Position numbers and translations under genes: made by a program. This document shows positions 22,379 to 34,955 of a DNA stretch of 64,000 bases, piece by piece. This stretch comes from Zanthoxylum bungeanum. Taxonomy: Eukaryota > Streptophyta > Magnoliopsida > Sapindales > Rutaceae. The stretch is from positions 84,406 through 148,405 of the forward strand of contig SKCR01034825.1 of NCBI GenBank assembly GCA_019454045.1. The letters run 5' to 3'. Position 1 is the first letter of the stretch. Each line of letters starts with the position of its first letter. The notes under the pieces were generated by a model. It saw only the letters and a program-made list of their open reading frames with translations. It did not search any database and was not told the origin of the DNA.

Positions 22379-23776
22379 TAGACAAGGCCACAGAGGTGGG
22401 CGACGCTGTTCGAACGGTAAACAAAATATTCGCGTTCAAGAAGCGAGCTGAAATTTTTTTTTCTAATTTTTTTTGTGTGTCCTCATTCTCGAGGCTGTTC
22501 TCCATTCTCGGAGTCCCTCTCCATTCCCGGAGTTCTTCATCCTCATTCCCGAGGTTGCTTTATTTCTCTCCATTCTCGGAGTTCTTCCTTGGATTTCCTG
22601 ACCTTAGTCCAACATCTAAGAAACAAAAGACGTGATTCGTAATCACTTGACTCTAATCTTTCCCGGTTAGCTGGGATTTATGCAATCTATGAACATCTTG
22701 AACCTTTGTTTCAATAAAGGCGTTTTCATTACTTCTTAATACAAGTGTAGGAAATAAAATCCATTGTAAGGGTACCTCTGTCGCTAATTGTTCCTCACGA
22801 ATTTTCCCTATTCTGATGGGTTTTCTTTGTCTTATTGGCTTGATGTCATCTTTGGTCAGACATTCCTTGTGTTAGATGGTTTTCTTCACCCCTTTAGGAA
22901 TCCTTTTGGCCTTTGGGCTCCCCATTGGTCTGCTTACAGTTTCCTCTTGTCAATTCTACTATAGTGATTGCTAGTTTTCTTTCCTCTCGTTGTGTCCCTT
23001 ATTCGCAGGGTGGTAGATTGGTCACCCCCAGACCGGGCTCACCTTTCTGTTCTCTGCTACCTGCATCGAGTCAAGGTGGATTGCGCCCTTTTTGAAAGTG
23101 GCTTCATCTTTTTGGGATATTGAAAGTCATATCTTCTGATTCCCAGATTTCAAAATATGCCCTCTCCATGATGAATTCGCTGCCATTCTCGGCTTGCGTT
23201 TTTCTCTTACTATCATTCTCGGATACTGAAGATTGTGTCTTCCGATTCTCGGAGCTTTCCTTTGATGTCCTGAGGATACGGAAAATATACTGCCTTGTGC
23301 TTCATCCATTGAGTCGCAGGTCCTTTTTATCTTTTACCTAAGCCGTCCTTTCGGATTTTCAACTTAGCGGATTGCTCTATCTTGCCTGAGTCGCCTTTTC
23401 AGGTTTTCATGTTGGGGTAAATAAGTAATTAAGTTTTATATAAAGCAACAAGCAATTGATTATTTAGAAACTATTATATTTTAGGAAGAATAAACCTTCA
23501 TTGAAAGCTTTTAATCAAGTTTTAAATTTATATTTCAAAACGTGCGAATGTTATAATTTTTATAAAATAATTTATATACATTCTACGGTCAGTTAATATA
23601 TATTAAAAACGGCAAAAAAAAAAAAAATCACTGAGTTGAAAGCCTCATTCTCTCTATTTTTTTTTTTAAAAAAAAATGTTTTCACATAATATTTTTGAAG
23701 ATAAATTGGGAAAGAGAGAAAAAGATGTGAGAGATATGGAGGTGACAGGAAACAAACAAAATAAAGGGTGGCAAAA
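22379..23776. other. Unclassified sequence with recurring 'attctcgga' words
   Basis: No recognisable gene. Variants of 'attctcggag' and 'attcccggag' recur near 22487-22600 and again near 23190-23260. A T-rich, AATAAA-containing part (about 22710-22760) looks like a transcript end. I cannot tell whether it is further copia-1 LTR, a different LTR or intergenic DNA. 23590-23776 is A/T-rich with poly-A and poly-T runs. Confidence 0.35.
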
Positions 23777-25255
23777 CAATCTTCAATCCTAGCTTAATGT
23801 GTTTTTTTTTTTTTTTTTGCATGAAAATGAGCAGAGATGAGTAAAGGAAAAAAGGTATTTTATCTAAAATTGTTGTTCGAATTGGTTTCCGAACAAATAA
23901 AATCAAAACGACATCGTTTTGAATTTTACCTATTTGGGAACTAATTCAGTACTAATGGTGTGTTTATTTGAGAGTATTGAGAATGAATGAATATGAATCA
24001 TTTCCATTAAGGTTGTTTACTTTCTAAAATTAAATAAAGGTGGGAATAAGAATGAAAATGGGGACCACACATTTGTGAATGAGGAATGAGAGTCTCATTC
24101 CCACCGGCCACCACCCCCATGAGAATGAGATTCACATTCCCATTATTGATAAAAAATTACAATATTACCCATAAGGTAATTAATTAATATTAATTTATAA
24201 ATAATAAATAAAATTTATTAACAATTAATAATTAATCAATAATTAATATTTACTATTTTAATAAAATAATAATATAATAAAAGAATAAATTAATATTTAG
24301 TAATTTAATACAATAATAATTAATTAATAAAGTAATGTTTAATTAATACTTAATTTATAAATAATAAATAAAATAAATAATATTGATAATAAAATAATAT
24401 TTAACATTTTTATAAAAGAATAATTTAATACATTAATAATTAATTAATACTTAAATAATAAATAATAAATAAAATTAATCAATAATTAATAATAAAATGA
24501 TATAAATAATTAATCAATAATTAATAATAACAATCTTCAATCCGAGCTTAATGTGTTTTTTTTTTTTTTTTTCCATGAAAATGAGTAGAGATGTGTAAAG
24601 GAAAAAGCTATTTTGTCTAAAATCGTTGTTCGAATTGGTTTTCGAATAAATAAAATCAAAGCGACATCGTTTTGAATTTTACCTATTTGGGAATTAATTT
24701 GGTACTAACGGTGTGTTTATTTGAGAGTAATGAGAATGAAGAAATTTGAATCATTTTCATTAAAATTGTTTACTTTCTAAAATTGAATAAAAATGAAAAT
24801 AAAAATGAAAATGGGGCCCACACATTTGTGAATGAGGAATGAGAGTCTCATTCCCACCACCCTCATGGGAATGAGATTCCTATTCTCATTATTGATAGAA
24901 AATTACAATATTGCCCATAGGGTAATTAATTAATATTAATTTATAAATAATAAATAAAATATATTAACAATTACTAATTAATCAATAATTAATAATAAAA
25001 TAATATTTAATATTTTAATAAAATAATAATTCATTAAAAGAATAAATTAATATTTAGTAATTTAATACAATAATAATTAATTAATAAAGTAATGCTTAAT
25101 TAATACTTAATTTATAAAAATAAATAAAATAAATAATATTTAATAATAAAATAATATTTAACATTTTAATAAAAGAATAATTTAATACATTAATAATTAA
25201 TTAATATTTAAATAATAAATAATTAATAAAATTAATAAATAATTAATAATAAAAT
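23777..25255. repeat. Large AT-rich tandem duplication, period about 754 bp
   Basis: Two head-to-tail copies begin 'caatcttcaatcc' at 23777 and 24531. Each has a poly-T run, a moderately complex part with 'catcgttttgaattttacc' and 'gtgtgtttatttgagag', a 'ctcattcccac' palindromic part, and a tail made almost only of 'aataatta'-type words. No ORFs. The copies differ by several percent and small indels. Confidence 0.85.
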
Positions 25256-26902
25256 TGTAACATCCCCGATCTGGGAGATGTCACCGGCATGAGATATCAG
25301 TACTAACTCCATAAGCCTCTGACTATTTAACCATAACAGAAACTAATACAATTCTCTTTATTTGACTATATTGTGTGTGGGACCGTAGCCCAACTCAAGA
25401 TCATAGAAACAAACTCAATATAATTACTGTACTTAGTAACAATTATTTTTACTATGACTACACACATCAAAACTGATACAAGACTCATACTTGACTATGA
25501 CTGGATTTTTACTCAAACTCTGACTCGTATTGGTGGACACCATATCTAGTGACTGCATCAGTATCCGTCCTCCCGAGCGCGTCCTCCTAGAATACCTGCA
25601 AAACAAATACTGGGAGTGGGGAGGGTTAGATCGCTGAACGATCTAAGTGAGTGGACGCAAAACTGAAAAACTGAATATAAGCATTTGGTTCTAAATCCAA
25701 AGTTTCAGAAATAACTTTATGGAAAAACTCTTTTCCGAAAACTTCATCTGAAATCTACTTTTCAAAACTTGTCTTTCTGGATCTGCTTTTGAAACTCTTG
25801 TTTTCGAAAACTATTTTCTAAAATCTGATTTATGAAAACTGTGTACTGAAAATCTGAAAACTGTAAGCTGCTCTGTATCTGAAAAACCTTGACGTATGAG
25901 GACGTTCCATATCACCATCCCCCATACGCCTAACTGTAGCCAGCAGTGCAAATCCATGACTTTGGGGCATTACGTATCGCCGTCCCCTAAAGCATGCCAC
26001 TATTGTCTCTGAAACTGGTGGTCTTTGGGCGTTACGTATCGCCGTCCCCCAAGCCACAAACTAGAACTGGGGGTGTGGATTTATACTACCACCCAAGCTC
26101 TGAAACTAGGGTCTATGGGCGTTACGTATCACCGTCCCCCTAGCCCTGCTCTAGGATCTGAGGGCGTTACGTATCGCTGTCCCCTCAGTCCTCTACATGT
26201 GCACATATCCTATGTCCGTCAATTCCATCTCTGTCAAGTTACATACTAGGGTGAGTTTTTCCCTCATGCCCTGAAAAATATAAAACTCAAGATTTGAAAA
26301 CATCTGTAACTCAAAACTCATGCTGAAAAATAATCTTTCTAAATCATCACTGTATGTATATATAAAAAGAAAAAAACATGTAGAAAAATTCAGTCTAACG
26401 CCCTACAAGCTTTTAAAAGTAAGTTTGAATTCAAAACAGTTAAATAAAATCAGTTCTGAAAAAAAGGTCCACTCACTGTTTTGGAATCTGGCTGGTACTG
26501 GATCCATTGCTGAAGAGAGTTGTGATTCATGAGGATAATCTAGGATCATGAACTTGATTAGTATATATGTGTGTGTGTGTATAAAATTAAAATAAACCTT
26601 GATTCTACTAAGCTTAACGGTACGTTAATAGGTTTTACCTACGAGGCTTGTCACAATAATATTTTGATGTAAGATATGTATATGAATTGATACGAGACCC
26701 CAAAGGTGGTCTCTAGTGCGCTAGGGTGGAACTGGGGGTTAAAAACTGATTCTGTGAAAATTCTGTGTCTCACGTCGTGATGCAAACCCTTGCGCGTCAC
26801 GACGCGCAAAGCCCAAATTCCAGTCACCATTTTCCTATTGTGTCACGACGCGCAGTCCTTCTTGCGTCGCGACGCGATCTGGGTTTCCAGGATTCTATTT
26901 TC
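25256..26902 (-). repeat. Tekay/Del-like LTR, left part
   Basis: On the plus strand the LTR runs from TGTAACATCCCC (25256) to GGTCGTTACA (37813), interrupted by copia-2 at 26903. Its total own length is about 2.6 kb. Element orientation is minus, because the polypurine tract lies to the right at 37814. Contains a hairpin-forming array (25885-26200) and GCGTCGCGACGC-type palindromes (26792-26807 with one mismatch, 26864-26875 exact). Confidence 0.75.
25885..26200. repeat. Tandem array of 'gggcgttacgtatcgccgtc' units
   Basis: About five units, spaced roughly 60-90 bp, each with a conserved core 'cgttacgtatcgccgtcccc' flanked by a complementary G-run (ttggggc...cccc) that could form a stem. The clearest units start near 25967, 26028, 26118 and 26163. 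The ORFs at 25830-26057 and 26025-26249 are products of this array. Confidence 0.75.
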
Positions 26903-28791
26903 TGTTGGACAATTATGACCCATAGCGTCACTATTTGTAAAAGACATTGTAGTTTTTGTACAAATTAACTATGTGACAATGGAAATTGCATTTTATCATT
27001 TTGTAATTAGATTACTTTAATAAATATGAATGATAAAAGTCCTTATGATTAGTTCTGGATTATAAGATATGAGACAATATCAATCCACACAGGTTTAATC
27101 ATTAAATATCCATAGTCGTAGTATTATCGAGATTGGACATCGATAATGCATAATAGACTAGTATTGCATTTGTGCGTGTTACGGAAGCGTAATAACATAG
27201 TTATCATATATTTAAGTATTAGATACTTATGCAAGTGCAATAAGAGGTTGTGTTTACCGATGGTACGGAAACAGCTTCGCTCTGGATAGACCCCTCGGAA
27301 TCCCATTGGTAGTATGACTATGTGTCTATGGGAATCCGAATCAGGGTAGGTGTATTTGGTCTTAACCCAAGACTTGCATCGCTAGTATTTGCGACAATCA
27401 ATACGCTTTGGTTTTGGTCGTCCGAGACTTTAACAGGTTCTGTGTACACCTCTTCTAGGTTTATTGAGAATCGTAGTGTATTGGATGTGATGTCAAGACG
27501 GAAGTATCACTTCAGTCATATGGAGATGATGATCACACAGGGATACAGAACTGGTACTCTAATGTGTTGCAACCATCGGGATAATATGACAATGTCATGA
27601 TTATCTGATTAAAGAGACTAGTTGCTTGTGATCCGATATATGCTTCGTACGGGGCAAACACTATTCCAACCCCAGGCCTTGCATGTGACATCCGATACTG
27701 GATCCCTATACGCAATACTACGTATACTACGCCTGGCAAGGATTATATATTCCTTTAAGAATATTTCTGGAGAATTGGGTAGACACGGTGCTTTGCTAGA
27801 AGCCAACCATGTCCCGTAAATCGGTAAAAACATGGTACGAGGTACGCATGTGTTCGGATAGTCCGATGACCGGATTTACTGCCAACATATCCAGGGATCT
27901 CATGGGTCGCTTCAAGAAGATTCACCGATGACGTATGACTCGAACAAAATTAATCTAGGATTAATTACGGCAAGATTTTAGCTGGGATAAAATTCAAATA
28001 GAAGAGAGAGAACGATTAATTCAGAATTAATCGATTAAATAATATATTCGATATATTAAATGAAATTAGATTTCATAACGGAATAAATTTTGGATTTTAA
28101 TTCGGGCGAACGAATTAATTTAGAATTAATTCACGAGCAACTTTAATAGTAATTTTGCAAGGCATTATTATTTAATTAAATTTGATTTAATTACGTCGCA
28201 ACGGAAAATTTGTTTAATCGGATTAAGCGAACCCGAGCCCGAAGAGTGTTGAGCAAGCCACTCGAATTTTGAATTAAAGTGGGTCCCACCAACTTACATC
28301 ACTTGTCCATCAAGTGTCAAAGTTGATTGATGGAAGTAGTTGGAGGCATTAAATGCTTTTCCCTCCAAAACTTTTCTTAGACTTTTTGGTAAAGGATATA
28401 CCAAATTTTGCTTTGACTTTTTATAAGTGGTAATTGATTTTAGAAATCAAAAATATCAAAAAGCAAAACTCTCTCTTTCTTTCTCACTTTGCCCGACCAC
28501 TTCAAGAACAAAAAGGGAAGTTTTGTAGCAATTTCTTCCTTTGCTAGCACATAAAGATTCATACAAAGGTGATAGAGAAACCTTTCCCATTGAGCTTGGA
28601 ATCTCAAATCACTCAAGCTTGGAGCTCAGCCTTACTCAAAGAAAGCTTGTAGACTTTCAAAGGAAGGAAAATTTTTTGTTATCAACACATCCATCCAACC
28701 AAGCATTGTAAGTATATTTCCGCTATACTTCTTTACGTATTCACATTATTTCATGCTTGAAATGTTCTTGGGATGATCTTAGAGACCAACA
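26903..28791 (+). repeat. 5' LTR of copia-2
   Basis: 1889 bp, TGTTGG...CCAACA; a few percent different from the LTR at 34956. The leader part near the end contains 'tcttagagaccaaca' just before the primer site. Confidence 0.93.
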
Positions 28792-28792
28792 A

Positions 28793-28804
28793 TGGTATCA
28801 GAGC
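28793..28804 (+). other. Primer-binding site of copia-2 (initiator tRNA-Met)
   Basis: TGGTATCAGAGC, complementary to the 3' end of plant initiator tRNA-Met, one base after the LTR. Confidence 0.92.
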
Positions 28805-30981
28805 CTATTTGAGCATGAAATGAAAATAGGGTTTATATATTTGAATTTGGGTATTTTTGATTTTCGCATGATTTGATCAAATTATTTTTTTGAGTATGCT
28901 TACATAATGATAACTAAGTGTTATGCATGATCAATTTGATGAAAAATTAATTGGATTAATTTTCCCCAAATGCTTAGGCTTGGTCGAATATATAGACTTT
29001 TGTAGATCATGGTAATTTTGTTTTTTAGACCATTGGATGTGTTTAAAGACATGATATATATTGATTTGTGATTTAATTGGATTGAAATCAAAATCGGATA
29101 TAAAATCATCACATTGCCGTGACCTTGGGAGCATGTTAATGACTTGATTTTGTTTCAATTGTGTTGGACATGAATTTAATATAATAAAGCATGATTAATT
29201 ATGTAAATTGGTATTTTGGAAATGTTAATTTAAATAATTAATTATGGCTATACACTTTAATTAATTAAATTGTGATATTTGCAATATTAAAATTTAATTA
29301 GTTAGGCTTAATTTGGAATTGGGCTAAAATTGTTGTATTTGGGCCTAATGGGCTTGGTTGGGCCAAGTTGGTTTAGGGCAATTGGATTGGATCCAAATTG
29401 GGCCTAAAACCATTCCATTAAGTCCAAATATAATAAATGAGCCTTTAAATTTTAATTGGGCCTAATGGGCCAAAATTAATTTTGTGGCAAATGGTGATTC
29501 CTTATTGGGCTTTGGTTGCCAAAGTCCATGCCTTAATAAATTAATTGAAAGCCAATTGGACTTTAATTAAATTGACATTGGATGTTAATTGGGCTTTGAG
29601 ACCCATTAAGATTAGATTTAGAATCTAAGTCGTAAAGGCGCATTAAAAGTGTAATTATTTAATTTGGAATTAAATATAGAATTAGTATTGAATACAAATT
29701 AAATTGGATTTAAAATTGTAGTTCGATATAATTCAAGAATTCATACTTTGAGTACTTATTCTTAAACGAGTTGGACTCGCACAAATCAAATCGTTGTTTG
29801 AACATTGGATGATCACTTAATTCAAAGATTAATTAATTGGATTAGATTGATTGAATAACATGCTTTGTGTGAATACATGGATGTGTTGTATGAATAATGT
29901 ATATCAGATGTATATTAGATGGGTGAGGGAAATTTTGGAAATTATTTTAATAAATTTAGAATTTATTAAATTGGACCTGCGTGTCCAGCCTTTATCTCTC
30001 GATTCTTTGTAATTCTATTCTCACCAATTCCCCTCAATGTTAATGAGGTTTCTTTATGTATTATGTAATTGGGTAGAAGTTAGAATAGTGCTAGTCGGGG
30101 AGAGGAAATAGAGTGATTTGTTCTAGGAATAATTTGTGAGATATCCATCCGCATATCATTATTAATTTATTTACCGCGCCTTATTATGCTTTTAGAATGC
30201 ATGCTTAAGGGTGTATGATGAGACCTAATCAAAGATAATTAATTGGTTGCCAATTACACGAAAAACCCTCAACAAATATTAAGCGTTTTCCTTCCATTGA
30301 GTGATTCATTCTCAAGATCCAAGATTGGCATTGGTTTGTTGGCCAAAGTCAAGACCTTTGTCCATCGCGGATGTGTTTGAATCATGAAGGCTTTGTTCCA
30401 TATCCTATGTCTTGCCCAAGTTGTGATTTGTTGGCCAAAGTCAAGATCACTTCTTGTTCATCGACATCGATTACGAAGTTTTCCAAAGTCAATGGGTTCT
30501 GTTTAACTGGAATCATTAAGCTTGTTGTGCCAAAGCCAAGGCTTAGTTGATTCAGAGGAAAAAGGTTAGGAAAATATATTGGATATATTGGCATATATAT
30601 ATATTGTATATATGTTTCGAACTTGGAGGTCCACCTACCGGATCTAGGAATTGGATGAGATCCAATTGATCTTAGAGATATACCTAGTTAAATATCATAC
30701 AACTTGTTGGCCAAAGTCAAGGTTGTGTGTTATTTAACGGGATCCTAGCCCACTAGGAAACTAGGTTTCCCGAGTACTCAACAGAGGGTTAGAGGCTCGC
30801 CGAAAAATAGTGGGAGGCCAGTATTGAATTTGCAATTTCGTTCAAATACTTGGCTTTACGCGCTTTCAAATTATTTCGTCAATTATATTTATTAGTTGGA
30901 CTAATATTTTATTATTTTTCTTGTAACAGTTGGACTGTACCCATACATCGTTAATTGAATAGTTTGACTATTGCAATTAAG
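28805..30981 (+). other. copia-2 untranslated leader with repeated 'ggccaaagtcaag'
   Basis: About 2.2 kb, AT-rich, no ORF. 'tgttggccaaagtcaag' or close variants occur near 30335, 30430, 30480, 30530 and 30703. 29330-29620 is rich in 'gggcctaatgggc'-like words. Compare 4940-5485, which may be the same leader in copia-1. Confidence 0.6.
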
Positions 30982-31791
30982 ATGACATGAAAGTTGAGCA
31001 TTAGAGACATAATCATGGGCGACAATGTCTTTAATGGCGCGAACTTTCCAGACTGGGACATGAATCTCAGGATTGTTCTGGGATCCGAGAAGTTGCTCTA
31101 CACTATAGAGAGACCTCTTGGGCCTAAGCCCGGAAATAAGCAGCTGCTTGAGCTTGAGCTTTGGAAGACTCATAACAATGATAATTCAACTGCTCAATCC
31201 GTAATGCTTGCTGCTATGACTCTACAATTCCGTCGTCAGAACAAGGGATTGGATCCTTATGAAATGATGGCGAAGTTGCATGATCTTCATCGATCTAATC
31301 TTAGATCGCAGAGATATAAGTTGCAGAAGAAGCTCTTTCGTGCTCGTATGTCAGATGGTATATCTGTCGAGCACCATGTGTCGCAGATGATTGCTGACAT
31401 CGAACAGCTGGGATAGTTGGGCATATTCTTCGAGGCTGAGACTTCTATAGATTTGATCTTACAGTCTCTTCCTGACAGCTGGAGTGGATTCATCATGAAC
31501 TATAATATGATGAACCAAGATAATACTCTTGGAGAGTTAATGACGATACTGCGTGAAGCATAGAAAGAGCTCCTAAAGGGCAAGAAGCGCGATGCGTACT
31601 TCTCTTTAACATCTCAGTCTTCGAGGGCTTGGCCTAAGGCGACTGGTGGTGTAAAGAAGAAGAAGAAGAAGAAGAAGAATGGCAAGGCCAAATCGTCAAA
31701 GCCTTCTGGGAAGGGTAAGGAAAAATCCCAAGATGTATGCCTGCGGTATGGCAAGCGGGGTCACTGGAAGCGAGACTGCCGTGAGTACAAG
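30982..31791 (+). pseudogene. copia-2 gag, broken
   Basis: Family-typical start region 'IIMGDNVFNGANFPDWDMNL', then 'KLFRARMSDGISVEHHVSQM' and 'SIDLILQSLPDSW'. The apparent ATG (30982) is followed by a TGA at codon 3; further stops at 31414-31416 and 31561-31563. The zinc knuckle reads CLRYGKRGHWKRDC: the second Cys is Tyr, so it could not bind zinc normally. A (Lys)8 run precedes it, encoded by 'aagaagaag' repeats. Confidence 0.85.
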
Positions 31792-34700
31792 GTGCACATG
31801 AAGGAAATCAAAGCGGGCAAGGCACCGGCTTCAGGTATGTTTGTTATAGAAATAAACATGTCTACTTCTAGTTTTAAAAATTTGATTTTTGATTCTGGTT
31901 GTGGTACTCATATATGTACTGATGTGCAGGATCTGCAGATTAGCAGGAGACTGGCCTCAGGAGAGATTGACCTCCGCGTTGGAAATGAGACTCGAGTCGC
32001 CGTTTTGGCCGTTGGGACTTATGTTTTGGAACTGCCCTCAGGGCATGTACTTAGACTTTCAGACTGTTATTTTGTACCTAGTTTGACTAAGAATATAATA
32101 TATGTATCTTTATTAGCCCAATGTGGATATACTTTTGTATTTAGAAACACTGGGTGTTTTATGTATAAAAATGATATGGAGGTTTGCAGTGCTGATGTAA
32201 ATAATGGTCTTTATATTTTGAATATAAATCAATCTCAAACATATAATGTAACAAACAAAAGGCTTAAATTAAGTAACAAATATGAAACTTATATGTGGCA
32301 TTATCGTCTGGGACACATTAACAAGACTCGTATATCCACACTTTCGAAGAGTGGGTACTTGGACGGATTTGATCCAAATTCATATGACGTCTGCGAATCT
32401 TGTTTATTAGGCAAAATGCCTAAAACACCTTTTAGCGGAAATGGTGCACGTGCCACCGAACTGTTAGCCCTTGTTCATAGTGACGTTTATGGGCCAATGT
32501 CTAGCCAGGCTAGAGGTGGATATGACTATTTCGTAACCTTTACGGATGATGCATCGCGTTATGGTTATGTGTATCTTATGAGACACAAGTCGGAAACCTT
32601 TGAGAAATTCAAAGAGTTTCGACACGAAGTAGAAAAACAGACCGGCAAAAGTATTAAGACATTACTGTCGGACCGTGGTGGCGAATACTTAAGCAATGAG
32701 TTTCTTGCTAACTTGAAAGAATATGGTATTCTTTCACAGTGGACTCCTTCCGGAACACCTCAATTAAACGGTGTGTCCGAACGGAGAAACTGAACTTTGT
32801 TGGACATGGTAAGGTCGATGATGAGTCGCACAAAGCTACCTATTTCCTTCTGGGGATATGCATTGAACATTGCAATACTTATTTTGAATAAGGTTCCGTC
32901 AAAGTCTATTCAACAGACTCCGTATGAGATATGGACAGGAAAGAAACCGTGTTTCTCATTCCTGAAGATTTGAGGATGCTGGGCATACGTTAAACGTTTG
33001 GAAGGTACCAAACTAGAACCCAAATCGGATAAATGCCTATTTGTAGGATATCCTAGGGAAACCAAAGGATATTACTTCTATCACCCACAAAAGAACAAAG
33101 TATTTGTTGCTCTACATGCGGTTTTCCTTGAGAAGGAATTCCTAAATGCAGTGGTAAGTGGGAGGAAAGTAGAACTCGATGAAAATCGAAGTGATACTAT
33201 TCCTGGCACAGAATCCTTAACGGAACATGAACAGTTCATCAGGGATGAGACTGTACCATAATCTTCGAATACATAAGAACCGCGTAGGTCGGAGAGAGTC
33301 AGAAAACAACCTGAGAGGTATGGGTTTCTGATCTCACCTCACGTAGATATCAATCTTATTGAGGATAACGAGCCGGCTACGTATGAGGAAGCGATACAAG
33401 ATATCGACTCTGCTTTATGGCAAGAGGCCATGAAGTTCGAAATGAATTCCATGTACATCAACCAAGTTTGGACAATGGTTGATGCACTAGAAGGCGTAAA
33501 GCTTATTGGTTGCAAATGGGTATTCAAGAAGAAGACCGACATGGATGGCAACGTACAAACGTATAAAGCTAGGCTTGTGGCGAAAGGGTATCGTCAACGA
33601 CATGGTGTCGATTACGATGAAACTTTTTCACCTGTTGCCATGATTAAATCCATTCGGATTATGCTTGCTATTGCTGCATATTTCGATTACGAGATATGAC
33701 AGTTGGACGTCAAAACCACTTTCCTTAATGGAAACCTTTTGGAGGATGTTTATATACAACAACCTGACGGTTTTGTCGTACCAAGACTTGCAAACAAGGT
33801 TTGTAAGTTAAATCGATCCATTTATGGATTGAAGCAAGCATCGCGTTCTTGGAACCAACCTTTTGATGAGATCATAAAAGAATATGATTTCGTTCAAAAT
33901 GAGGATGATCCTTGTGTATATAAGAAGGTTAGTGGGAGCGCACTGACATTTATTGTCCTTTACGTTGATGATGTATTGCTTATTGTCAATGACATTCCCA
34001 TGCTACAATCGGTGAAAGCTTGGCTTTCATTAAATTCTCCATAAAGGATCTGAGAGAAGCAGCCTTTATTCTAGGAATAAAGATCTACCCAGATAGATCT
34101 AGAAAGCTGCTTGGACTCTCCCAGAGCACGTACATTGACAAAGTGTTGAAGAGATTCAACATGGATCAGTCCAAGAGGGGACTGGTTCCAGTGTCACATG
34201 GCGTCACTCTATCTAATGACATGTGTTCTAAAACTCAAGATGAGAGAGACAACATGAGTCGGATCTCGTTCGCTTCGGTAGTCGGATTGATCATGTATGC
34301 CATGATATGTATGCGACCTGATGTCTCGTATGCTTTGAGCATGTGTAGTCGCTATCAGGCCGATCCAGATGAAGGTCACTGGATGGCGGTTAAGAATATC
34401 CTTAAGTATCTTAGACGAACTAATGATGCTTTCTTAATCTATGGAGATGGAGAACTTGAGGTAACTGGGTATACCGATGCGAGTTTCCAAACCGATAAAG
34501 ACGACTGTAAGTCACAATCCGGGTACATATTTTGTTTGAACCACGGAGCAGTAAGCTGGAAATCTTCCAAGCAAGAGACTGTTGCCGATTCAACAACAGA
34601 AGCGGAATACATTACTGCAGCTGAAGCAGCAAAAGAGGCAGTTTGGATCCATAAATTCCTAATTGGATTAGGAGTAGTTCTGTTAGCAGCTGAGCCCATT

Positions 34701-34907
34701 CCATTGTATTATGACAATAACGGGGCTATAGCGCATGCTAAGGAATCGCGGTCTTATCAACGATCCAAGCATGTTCTTCGACGTTTCCATCTGATTCATG
34801 AGATCATACATCGTGGCGATGTGAAGATCGAGAAGGTCGCATCAGAGGACAACATTGCAGATCCGCTGACGAAAGCTATTCCTCAGCAAAAGTTTGCATG
34901 TACATAG
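31792..34907 (+). pseudogene. copia-2 pol: protease, integrase, reverse transcriptase, RNase H, broken
   Basis: Protease active site FDSGCGTH near 31890. Integrase zinc region (HLGHINKTR...CESCLLGK), catalytic Asp in HSDVYGP, Asp in SDRGGEY, Glu in GVSERRN. The first stop is TGA at 32791-32793, where the family has a CGA Arg codon. RT has the start 'ALEGVKLIGCKWVFKKK' and the catalytic YVDDV (about 33961-33975). RNase H has YTDASF, TTEAEY and YYDNNGA. Further lesions: a stop near 32971 (TGA), another near 33259 and a TGA at 33697-33699 replacing Trp. A frame change occurs near 34020-34045. The C-terminus ends IADPLTKAIPQQKF. Confidence 0.93.
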
Positions 34908-34955
34908 TTCAGGTGTTAGATGCTTGAGTGATTGGCTATAGGCCAAGTGGGAGAT

